From contig CAMOVV010000033.1 of assembly GCA_946627685.1 (NCBI GenBank), positions 1 to 8,796 of the forward strand: 8,796 nucleotides of DNA, written 5' to 3'. The translations under genes and the position numbers were made by a program. The notes under the pieces were generated by a model. It saw only the letters and a program-made list of their open reading frames with translations, searched no databases and was not told where the DNA came from. Source of the stretch: an uncultured Bacteroidales bacterium. GTDB lineage: Bacteria > Bacteroidota > Bacteroidia > Bacteroidales > UBA932. This document shows, one piece after another, positions 1 through 6,480 of the stretch (position 1 is the stretch's first letter; each line of letters begins with the position of its first letter).

Positions 1-969
1 TGATACGAAGTAAGCTATACTCTCAAGTATTTCGCGCTCTTTTGAAGGAGGGAAAACGCCAAGGGCTGACACCGCCTTGGAAACATAGTCGGAGAGCACG
101 CCTTCGGCATACTCCACGCCACCCTTTTCCCTCACGAAACTGCTGATTTCCCCGACGAGGTCCTGACCGGAAGGGACAGAAGCCAGCTTGCTTCTCACCT
201 CTTTCTCCGCGTCCGGCCCGGCGTTCCTGAAGGCGCCCAGAAGCGGGAGGGTTATCTTCTTCTCTTTCAAATCGACGCATACCGGCTTTCCTATGCCGTC
301 GCCGCCGTTGTAGTCGAGGATGTCGTCTTTAATCTGGAAGGCATAGCCGAGGTTGACGGCATAGTCCTCGGCCGCCCGCTCCCGCTCGGGGGAAGCTTTT
401 ACGGAAAAAGCCGCGGTGAGGGCGGTGGCCCTGAAAAGGGAGACCGTCTTCCCGTAGATTATCCTCAGATAGTCTTTTTCTCCGGTGTCGCAGGAGAAGG
501 ACTTTTCAAGCTGAAGGAGTTCCCCTTCGGCAAGGTCGGAAAGGGTGGATGCGAAAACCCTTATGAGCCTGCTGCCTCCCCGCCTGGAGGCGAGGATATT
601 GTCCATGGCCCTGACAAGCCAGAAATCCCCCAGAAGGACGGAAGACCTCCTGCCAAGGACGGCTGAGACCGTGGGTATCCCCCTCCGGCTGGGGCTGTCG
701 TCCACGACGTCGTCATGAAGGAGGGTGGCGTTGTGCAGGAGTTCGGCTGCGGCGGCGCACCTGATGCTGTCTCCGGTCACCTTCCCCCCGCCGCAGACCC
801 TGGCGACAAGAAGGCTTATCACCGGACGCAGCTGTTTCCCGGGAGCGGACAGAATCCCCTTGTTCACCCTCTCCAGGAGGGCGATGTCGCTGGAAAGCGA
901 AGAGGCCAGGAGGCGTGAAACAGCCTCCCAGTCCTTCCCGAGATACTCTTTTATTTTGTTGACATCCAT
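1..969 (-). CDS. Trans-polyprenyl diphosphate synthase (long-chain type), 3' end cut by window edge
   Basis: Condenses isopentenyl diphosphate onto an allylic diphosphate to build an all-trans polyprenyl diphosphate, in Bacteroidota most likely the menaquinone side chain. An open frame of 323 codons runs from ATG at 969-967 to base 1 without a stop. Family members are about 325 residues, so only a few C-terminal residues are missing. Visible motifs are G44-K-Q-L-R48-P49 (diphosphate binding), the first Asp-rich motif D86-D-V-V-D90-D91, R95-R96 just after it, Y172-G-K174-T, and the second Asp-rich motif in F211-Q-I-K-D215-D216-I-L-D219. The residues before the first motif (H79-N-A-T-L-L-H85) include small Ala81 and Thr82 where short-chain farnesyl synthases carry aromatics. 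This is the pattern of IspB-like long-chain enzymes; the exact chain length is inference. The start lies 21 bases after the outer membrane protein stop, so cotranscription is likely. Another ATG four bases downstream (965-963) is out of frame and hits a stop within five codons. Confidence 0.93.
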   Translation of the reverse strand, partial: MDVNKIKEYLGKDWEAVSRLLASSLSSDIALLERVNKGILSAPGKQLRPVISLLVARVCGGGKVTGDSIRCAAAAELLHNATLLHDDVVDDSPSRRGIPTVSAVLGRRSSVLLGDFWLVRAMDNILASRRGGSRLIRVFASTLSDLAEGELLQLEKSFSCDTGEKDYLRIIYGKTVSLFRATALTAAFSVKASPERERAAEDYAVNLGYAFQIKDDILDYNGGDGIGKPVCVDLKEKKITLPLLGAFRNAGPDAEKEVRSKLASVPSGQDLVGEISSFVREKGGVEYAEGVLSDYVSKAVSALGVFPPSKEREILESIAYFVS

Positions 970-990
970 CCCCTGCCCCGGCTGAAAATC

Positions 991-1644
991 CTAGAACAGA
1001 AGGGCGGCGGAAACGGAGATACCGTTGAAGTTGCGGCCGTCCTTGAAGGCGGACCTGACGGTATTCCCTATGTCGGAAGCGCTCACCTTGTCGTTGTTGT
1101 CAGCAAGCGAGCCGAAGTTCCAGAAATACTTGGCGCTGATCTGGATGTGGCCGAGAAGTTCGACGCCCGCACCGAGGCCGAGCCCGTATTCCCAGCGGTT
1201 CAGTCCGGATTCCTTCCAACTGTTCTTGATGCTGTCAACGAAACTGTCGGAAGAAGCGCTGTTGGTGATGCCGAAGCCGACGAAAGGCTCGCCGAAGGCA
1301 TAGGGCCGTATAGGTCCGAGCTTCAGGCCCACCTGGATCTGGAGCGGAATCTCCACGAAACCGGCCTTAGTCTCGAGATTGGCCTTTTTATCGCCGGACA
1401 GGACGTCATCGAGGGTGGAACCCTTCACCTGATAAAGAAGCGAAGGCTGGAGGGTCACAGGGCCGAGGGGAAGCTTGACGGTGACTCCTGCATGGTAGAG
1501 CGAAACGGAGGAGGTGCTGAACTCCTTGACGTTGGAGGACGAAGAAGTGAATCCCCCGACAACACCGAACCTCACCTGGGCTCCGGCGACGGTCGGCAAG
1601 ACCAGCAGAAGAGAGGTGAGGATGATAAAGACAAGGCGTCTCAT
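991..1644 (-). CDS. Outer membrane beta-barrel protein (porin-like, PF13568-type)
   Basis: A 217-residue secreted protein of the small outer membrane barrel class common in Bacteroidota. Residues 1-22 form a Sec signal peptide: R2-R3, a hydrophobic core, and a cleavage site at about A20-G-A22/Q23. The mature part alternates short hydrophobic or aromatic strands with polar loops. Examples are around 24-32, 48-60, 62-74, 95-108, 112-126, 150-162, 166-178 and 205-217, which suggests eight strands. The protein ends in L-L-F, and a terminal Phe is the usual outer membrane barrel ending. Its ATG (1644-1642) overlaps the thioredoxin TGA as ATGA, so translational coupling to trxA is likely. The specific function is unknown; a structural or adhesion role, or a small pore, are all possible. 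The family call rests on overall pattern, not on a catalytic motif. Confidence 0.8.
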   Translation of the reverse strand: MRRLVFIILTSLLLVLPTVAGAQVRFGVVGGFTSSSSNVKEFSTSSVSLYHAGVTVKLPLGPVTLQPSLLYQVKGSTLDDVLSGDKKANLETKAGFVEIPLQIQVGLKLGPIRPYAFGEPFVGFGITNSASSDSFVDSIKNSWKESGLNRWEYGLGLGAGVELLGHIQISAKYFWNFGSLADNNDKVSASDIGNTVRSAFKDGRNFNGISVSAALLF

Positions 1645-1958
1645 GCTCCGAGTATTGCGTCGAGTTTACCCGTTATTTCGCTCTTGGGCACGGCTCCGAC
1701 GAGTTTGTCGACAGGCTGGCCGTCCTTGAAGAAGATGAGGGTGGGAATGTTGCGGATGCCATATTCCACGGCGATGTCCTCGCAGTCGTCAACATTGCAT
1801 TTCACGACAGTGACCCTGCCTTCATATTCGTTTGCGATTTCGTCCACGGTGGGGCCGAGGACCCTGCAGGGGCCGCACCAGGTGGCCCAGAAATCCACCA
1901 GGGCCGTTCCCTGTCCCACCAATTCGCTGAAATTGGTATTGGTAGCTATTTGTTCCAT
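1641..1958 (-). CDS. trxA: Thioredoxin
   Basis: A cytoplasmic dithiol-disulfide oxidoreductase, recycled by thioredoxin reductase, that reduces ribonucleotide reductase, peroxiredoxins and other substrates. At 105 residues it has the standard length and no signal peptide. The active site is W27-C28-G-P-C31 in the context F-W-A-T-W-C-G-P-C. The buried acid D22 (Asp26 in E. coli), Lys53 (Lys57 in E. coli) and the cis-proline in R-N-I-P72-T are all present. C54 and C59 are additional to the active site; C59 sits in V-D-D-C-E-D, which resembles the human thioredoxin segment around Cys62. The start ATG 1958-1956 is preceded by an AT-rich leader and a good -7 element. The stop overlaps the next gene by four bases. 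The identification is secure; the meaning of the extra cysteines is open. Confidence 0.97.
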   Translation of the reverse strand: MEQIATNTNFSELVGQGTALVDFWATWCGPCRVLGPTVDEIANEYEGRVTVVKCNVDDCEDIAVEYGIRNIPTLIFFKDGQPVDKLVGAVPKSEITGKLDAILGA

Positions 1959-1983
1959 AAAAAATCGTTTATAGGTTTATCTA

Positions 1984-1991
1984 CAAATATA
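1984..1991 (-). promoter_or_regulatory. Candidate Bacteroidota -7 promoter element for trxA
   Basis: On the coding strand the 51-base gap between the small PII-like gene and trxA contains TATATTTG, an exact match to the Bacteroidota -7 consensus TAnnTTTG. It lies 25 bases before the trxA ATG, leaving a short leader. I find no convincing TTTG-type -33 box at the expected 19-21 base distance, so this is a half-supported call. It suggests that trxA and the two genes after it can be transcribed separately from the efflux operon. No hairpin with a T-run that would end the efflux operon is visible in the gap. Confidence 0.5.
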
Positions 1992-2009
1992 ATCATTTTC
2001 CTTGAAATC

Positions 2010-2303
2010 CTACCTCGAATCGACGTTCCAGGAGAAAACTCTCAGTCCGAGGTCGGGATGGGAGGCATCCTCCTTCTCAAGGGCGGCCATGATTTTCCCG
2101 GCCACGGCGTCATCCTCCACGAAGGCGAACATGGCATGGTTCATCTCCGGCCAGGCGTGGCTCCCGAGATGGGGAAGACCGTCCTTTCCGCCACGGCCGC
2201 CGACGTCGGTCCACCGTGTGAACCCCCTCTGGCCGAAGGAGTCGAGAATCTCTATGATATCCTGGTTGTAGGCCTGCGAATAGGCTATGAACAAAGCTTT
2301 CAT
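2010..2303 (-). CDS. Small PII-like (ferredoxin-like fold) protein linked to RND pump
   Basis: A 97-residue soluble protein with no signal peptide or membrane segment. The predicted order is beta (1-9), alpha (11-24), beta (26-34), a glycine-rich loop (35-50), beta (56-63), alpha (64-76), beta (86-94). This is the beta-alpha-beta-beta-alpha-beta layout of PII, CutA and related proteins. The loop G35-G-R-G-G-K-D-G-L-P-H-L-G-S-H-A-W-P, just after strand 2, sits where PII proteins have their ligand- and partner-binding T-loop. It holds H45, H49, W51 and P52, which look like conserved features. Its ATG follows the RND permease stop by only two bases, so it is almost certainly cotranslated with the pump. 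I recall similar small hypothetical genes behind RND permeases in Bacteroidales, for example next to the P. gingivalis Xep pump. A role as a regulator or sensor of the pump is inference; a ligand is not identifiable. Confidence 0.75.
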   Translation of the reverse strand: MKALFIAYSQAYNQDIIEILDSFGQRGFTRWTDVGGRGGKDGLPHLGSHAWPEMNHAMFAFVEDDAVAGKIMAALEKEDASHPDLGLRVFSWNVDSR

Positions 2304-2305
2304 GA

Positions 2306-5300
2306 CTACTTCACTATAAAATTATGTTTCCTGGACTGCCTGCGCTCCTGCCTGGTGGCGAAGATGCAGTAGATGGTGGGAATGAGCACGAGGGTGACGA
2401 CGGTGGAGAAGGAAAGTCCCCAGGCCACGGACATTCCGAGGCCCCTCCAGGTTTCGGAACCCTCTCCCCTGCCGAGGGCGAGGGGAAGCATGCCGATGAC
2501 GGTGGTGAGGGTGGTCATGAGAATCGGGCGGAGACGGCTCTGCGCCGCGGTGACGGCCGCGTCTATTACGCTCATCCCCCTCTCTCTCATGAGGTTGATG
2601 TAGTCGATGAGCACGATGCCGTTGTTGACGACGATACCCACGAGGATGAGGATTCCCACCATGGAAATCACGTCCAGCTGGGTGCCGGTGAGCCAGAGTC
2701 CGAGGAGGACGCCCATGAAGCCGAAGGGGATGCTGAACATGATGACGAAGGGATTGACGAAGTTCTCGAACTGGGCGGCCATGACCATATAGACCAGGAT
2801 GAGGATAAGGAGGAGGAGGACGCCGAGGTCGCCGAACATTTCCTGCTGGTCCTCGAAGTCTCCGGACATTTCGGTCGTGATGCCGACGGGAATGTTCACG
2901 CTCTTCACGATGTCATTGACGCTCTTCACGCCGTCGCTCATGGCGACACCCTTCGCGGTGATTCCGGTCACGGTAATGTATCTCTCGCGGTTCTTCCTTT
3001 CGATGGTGGGAGGCACCTTGGTCTCTACAACAGTGCCCAGTTCCTTGATTCTTACGGGCTTGCCGGTGGCCGAATAGATAATCACGTTCTCTATGTCGGC
3101 GATGCTGGAGCGGTAGCCCTTGGCGTAACGGACGCGGATGTTGTACTCGTCTCCCTCCTCGCGGAAGAAGGACATCACGGAACCGCTCATGGCTGCGCTG
3201 AAGGCATTGCCCGCGGTGGTGGAGCTGAGGCCGTTCAAGGCCAGCTTCTCCCTGTCGAAATCAACCTGATACTCAGGAGTATAGGCATCCCTGCTGAGGG
3301 TCACCTGCACGAAGTCTCCGCTCTGGAGCATCTTTTCCTGGATTTCACGCGCCACACGGTCGGTCTCGTCGAAATCGTATCCGTAAATCTCGAGGGTGGC
3401 AGTGGTGGCTCCGCCTACGCCTCCCATGCCTTCGCTGACGAGGGCCCTGGTGATTTCAGGATACTCGGCGAGCTCCGCGCGGATTATGTTGGCGATGTCG
3501 GAGGTGGAACGGTCGCGGTCCTCCATGGAACCGAGGTTGATATTCATGGAGATAAGGTAGGAACCGTTGTTCCTCATGTTGGCGAAGGAGTTGTCGGAGT
3601 CGGCCTGGCCGAACCTGTACTCGAACACCTTGATTTCAGGAATCTCCGAGGAGAAACGCTTGTAAAGGTCGGCGGCGAAGCGTCCGGTGACCTCCTGGCC
3701 CGTGCCTACGGGAAGCTCGACGGTGATGGACAGACGTCCCTGGTCGGAATTGGGGAAGAATCCCGTCTTGATATTGGGCGCCAGAAGGCCCACGACGACG
3801 ATGATGATGGCAAAGGCGCCGAGGGTGACCGTCTTGCGGTGGGTGATGCACCAGAGAACGATTCTGGAATACCACCTGGAGATGGCGGCAAGCCCCTTCT
3901 CGATGGGGTCGAATATCATCCTGTGCAGGCGGCCGGACTTCGGGCCGGCATTCAGCATTCGGGAGCACATTACCGGCACCAGCGTGAGGGCCATGGCGGT
4001 GGACACTATCATGATGATGGAAACAATCCACCCGAGCTGGGTGAACATGATTCCGGCCATGCCCTTGACCATGGTGAGGGGAAGGAAGACGCAGAGGGTG
4101 GTGAGGGTGGAGCCGATGATGGAACCGGCCACCTCGGAGGTGCCGTTCACGGCGGCCTCTTTCGTATTCTCACCCCTTTCTATATGCTTGGAAATATTTT
4201 CAAGGACGACTATGGAGTTGTCCACAACCATTCCGATGGCAATGGAGAGGGCCGACATGGAGATGATGTTCAGCGTGTTGCCCGTCGCCAGAAGGTAAAT
4301 CAGCGAGCCCATCAGGGCGATGGGGATGGCAAGGACGATGATGAAGGTGGCCCTCCAGCGGCCAAGGAAGATGAACACCACGAACATGACCACCACGAGG
4401 GTAATCAGGATGGTCTTGATGAGGGAGCGGATGGTGTTGATGATATTGTCGGAAGAGTCGATGACGGTGGATATGTGAATGTCGGGAGGAAGGTTCGGCT
4501 CGATTTCGGCAAGCTTCTTCTTCACCTGCTTGATGACGTTCACGGTGTTCGACCCGGTCTGTTTCTGGATGGTGATGGCCGCCGACTGGATTCCTCCGGT
4601 GAAGGACTGCTGGTACTTCTCGGCGGGGCCGTCCACCAGGGTGGCCACATCCCTCAGATACACGACGTTTCCGCCGCTGTACCCGACTACCACGTCAAGA
4701 ATCTCCCTCGGGTCCTTGAACTCCTTCTCCACGCGGAGGGAATAGGTTTCGGACCCTATGTCTATGCTTCCGGAAGGGACGTTGCGGTTCTCATACGAGA
4801 TTGCCCCCGCGATTCCGGCGATGGAAAGTCCGTAGCCGGCCAGCTTGTTGGGGTCGCAATAGACCTGGATTTCGCGGGTGGGGGCTCCGACCACGTTCAC
4901 GGTACCCACTCCGTCAACACGGGCGAGCGGAGTCGTGACCCTGTCGTCGAGGATGCGGTCGAGGCCGTTGAAGGATTCTTCCGCCGTGGCGGACAGAATC
5001 ATAATCGGCATGTCGTCGAGGCTGAACTTCACCAGGTAGGGCTGTGAAGCCCCGTCCGGAAGGGTCATGCTCACCATGTCCAGCTTGTCCCTGACGTCGT
5101 TGCAGGCATTGTTGATGTCGGTGCCGTATTCAAATTCGAGGATTACGATGGCGATGTTCTCCCTGGAACGGGAGGTCATGTCCTTGAGGTTCTCCACTCC
5201 GTTGAGGGAGTTCTCCAGGAGTTTGGTGAGGTTGTTCTCGACATCGGAGGCGCTGGCCCCCGGATATGAACTCATGACCATCACCACATTCGCGTCGAAA

Positions 5301-5416
5301 TCCGGGAACTGGGCGATGGAAGTGTTTATCAGCGAGTAGATACCGAACACGACGAAGGCTACGAAGACGAGCACCGTCGTGACCGGTTTCTGCACCGCGG
5401 CTCTGAAAATACTCAT
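2306..5416 (-). CDS. RND efflux permease, HAE-1/AcrB type
   Basis: The inner membrane pump of a tripartite exporter, expected to move drugs, bile-like amphiphiles or other hydrophobic compounds from periplasm or membrane to the outside using an ion gradient. At 1036 residues it has full AcrB-family length. It shows the duplicated RND layout: TM1 at about 9-30, a periplasmic loop 31-334, TM2-6 within 335-487, TM7 at about 529-547, a second loop 548-860, and TM8-12 within 862-1020. A basic cytoplasmic tail follows. Family signatures include F37-P-D-F, the TM4 motif G395-M-V-V-D399-N400, and R961-L-R-P-I-L-M-T in TM11, which is nearly identical to AcrB. At the AcrB relay positions Asp407/Asp408/Lys940 this protein has D399/N400/N931. 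The ATG at 5416 follows the adaptor stop by 14 bases. Substrates cannot be read from the sequence. It resembles XepB of P. gingivalis in operon position. Confidence 0.95.
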   Translation of the reverse strand: MSIFRAAVQKPVTTVLVFVAFVVFGIYSLINTSIAQFPDFDANVVMVMSSYPGASASDVENNLTKLLENSLNGVENLKDMTSRSRENIAIVILEFEYGTDINNACNDVRDKLDMVSMTLPDGASQPYLVKFSLDDMPIMILSATAEESFNGLDRILDDRVTTPLARVDGVGTVNVVGAPTREIQVYCDPNKLAGYGLSIAGIAGAISYENRNVPSGSIDIGSETYSLRVEKEFKDPREILDVVVGYSGGNVVYLRDVATLVDGPAEKYQQSFTGGIQSAAITIQKQTGSNTVNVIKQVKKKLAEIEPNLPPDIHISTVIDSSDNIINTIRSLIKTILITLVVVMFVVFIFLGRWRATFIIVLAIPIALMGSLIYLLATGNTLNIISMSALSIAIGMVVDNSIVVLENISKHIERGENTKEAAVNGTSEVAGSIIGSTLTTLCVFLPLTMVKGMAGIMFTQLGWIVSIIMIVSTAMALTLVPVMCSRMLNAGPKSGRLHRMIFDPIEKGLAAISRWYSRIVLWCITHRKTVTLGAFAIIIVVVGLLAPNIKTGFFPNSDQGRLSITVELPVGTGQEVTGRFAADLYKRFSSEIPEIKVFEYRFGQADSDNSFANMRNNGSYLISMNINLGSMEDRDRSTSDIANIIRAELAEYPEITRALVSEGMGGVGGATTATLEIYGYDFDETDRVAREIQEKMLQSGDFVQVTLSRDAYTPEYQVDFDREKLALNGLSSTTAGNAFSAAMSGSVMSFFREEGDEYNIRVRYAKGYRSSIADIENVIIYSATGKPVRIKELGTVVETKVPPTIERKNRERYITVTGITAKGVAMSDGVKSVNDIVKSVNIPVGITTEMSGDFEDQQEMFGDLGVLLLLILILVYMVMAAQFENFVNPFVIMFSIPFGFMGVLLGLWLTGTQLDVISMVGILILVGIVVNNGIVLIDYINLMRERGMSVIDAAVTAAQSRLRPILMTTLTTVIGMLPLALGRGEGSETWRGLGMSVAWGLSFSTVVTLVLIPTIYCIFATRQERRQSRKHNFIVK

Positions 5417-5430
5417 GGTCAGGGGACTTT

Positions 5431-6465
5431 TTATCTGTTCACGACTTCAACCTTGTCTCCGTCCTTGAGCGAAGAAGCGCCGTCCACGGCGATTACGTCA
5501 CCTTCCTCCACGCCGGAGAGAATCTCGTAGGAAGAACCGAAATGGCGGCCGAGGGTCACGGCGGAGCTCCTCACGGTGCCGTCGTCCTGAAGGATGAAGA
5601 CGAACCTCTGGCCGGAGCCGAGCTGCTTGACGGCAGCCTTGTCAGGGATGACGATGGAATTGTTGTCTCCGAAGGAAATGGTTGATTTGCAGTACATTCC
5701 TGGGCGAAGGGCCCTATCAGTGTTGGGAACGGTCACCTCAACGGTGAAAGTGTGGGAAGCGGCGTCCATCGTGGGATATACCTTCCGTACCGTCCCGGTG
5801 AAAGAGCGGCCTGGAAGGGCGTCAGCCTCGACGTCCACCTTCTGTCCGGGCTTCACCTTGGTATAGTCGGTCTCCGACACGCCCACGAGAAGCTTGACGG
5901 GGACAATCTGCTGGACGGTGAAAATCGGCATCCCCATGGTGTACATGTCCCCGCGGTCATAGTTGCGGGCGCTCACCACTCCGTCAATCGGGGAACGGAG
6001 GTCAACGTTTTCTTCGAGGTTGGCAAGGGTGGCCTTGGCCACGTTGTACTGCAGTTCGGCAGCCTCGAAATCGCTCTGCGACACTCCTCCTTCGGAGAAA
6101 AGCTGGCGAAGGCGGCCGAGCTCGGTCTCAAGGTTCGAGAACTGGAGCTTCTGCTGCTCGAGCTGGGTGCGGTCCATCTCGGCCAGCACCTGTCCCCTTC
6201 CGACGAAGGAACCCACGTCCACGTTGATTTTCTGGATGCGTCCTCCCGACTGGGGGGCTATGTTGTTGACTGCAAAGGCCTGGACGGAAGTGGAATAAAC
6301 CTCCGTCTGGGGCACCGTCTGCCTCTCGGCGGCCACGGTGCTGATTCTGACGGCCTGAACGGCGGGAGCGTCCGACGCGGTGGCGGCGGCCGGTTTCTTG
6401 CCTCCGCAAGATGCCATGACGGCCGCCATGGCAGCAAATGCCACTATTTCACAAATTCTTTTCAT
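5431..6465 (-). CDS. RND periplasmic adaptor lipoprotein (membrane fusion protein)
   Basis: Links the RND permease to the outer membrane factor. At 344 residues it is typical for AcrA/XepA-like adaptors. A lipoprotein signal occupies residues 1-20 with the lipobox M-A-S-C20, so the mature protein is probably acylated at Cys20. The residues after it (G-G-K-K) are basic, not acidic, which fits a periplasm-facing anchor. Then come a linker (21-50), a lipoyl half (about 66-98), a short alpha-hairpin (99-152), the second lipoyl half around S158-P-I-D-G-V-V, a beta-barrel (about 188-265) and a membrane-proximal domain to 344. The hairpin carries R118, L122 and S129, matching the spacing of the RLS tip motif (AcrA Arg128/Leu132/Ser139) that docks to TolC. 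This supports pairing with the adjacent TolC gene. The start is preceded by an AT-rich 15-base gap after the TolC stop. Confidence 0.95.
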   Translation of the reverse strand: MKRICEIVAFAAMAAVMASCGGKKPAAATASDAPAVQAVRISTVAAERQTVPQTEVYSTSVQAFAVNNIAPQSGGRIQKINVDVGSFVGRGQVLAEMDRTQLEQQKLQFSNLETELGRLRQLFSEGGVSQSDFEAAELQYNVAKATLANLEENVDLRSPIDGVVSARNYDRGDMYTMGMPIFTVQQIVPVKLLVGVSETDYTKVKPGQKVDVEADALPGRSFTGTVRKVYPTMDAASHTFTVEVTVPNTDRALRPGMYCKSTISFGDNNSIVIPDKAAVKQLGSGQRFVFILQDDGTVRSSAVTLGRHFGSSYEILSGVEEGDVIAVDGASSLKDGDKVEVVNR

Positions 6466-6480
6466 ATCTGTTTCTATTTT

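Noticed and set aside
23..280. Minus-strand open frame of 85 codons at the left end
   Set aside because: It lies in another frame inside the prenyl synthase, whose frame is continuous from 969 to base 1 with both Asp-rich motifs in place. Its product is Arg/Gly-rich noise.
1147..1974. Plus-strand open frame of about 275 codons opposite the barrel gene and trxA
   Set aside because: It spans the real thioredoxin gene and the barrel gene in antisense, with no recognisable motif or convincing start context.
2324..5047. A plus-strand open frame of about 907 codons opposite the RND permease
   Set aside because: It is exactly antisense to a clear, full-length AcrB-family gene. Its product is a His/Asp/Gly/Glu-rich string with no domain or membrane pattern. 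It arises because GC-rich codon use on the minus strand avoids stops in the opposing frame.
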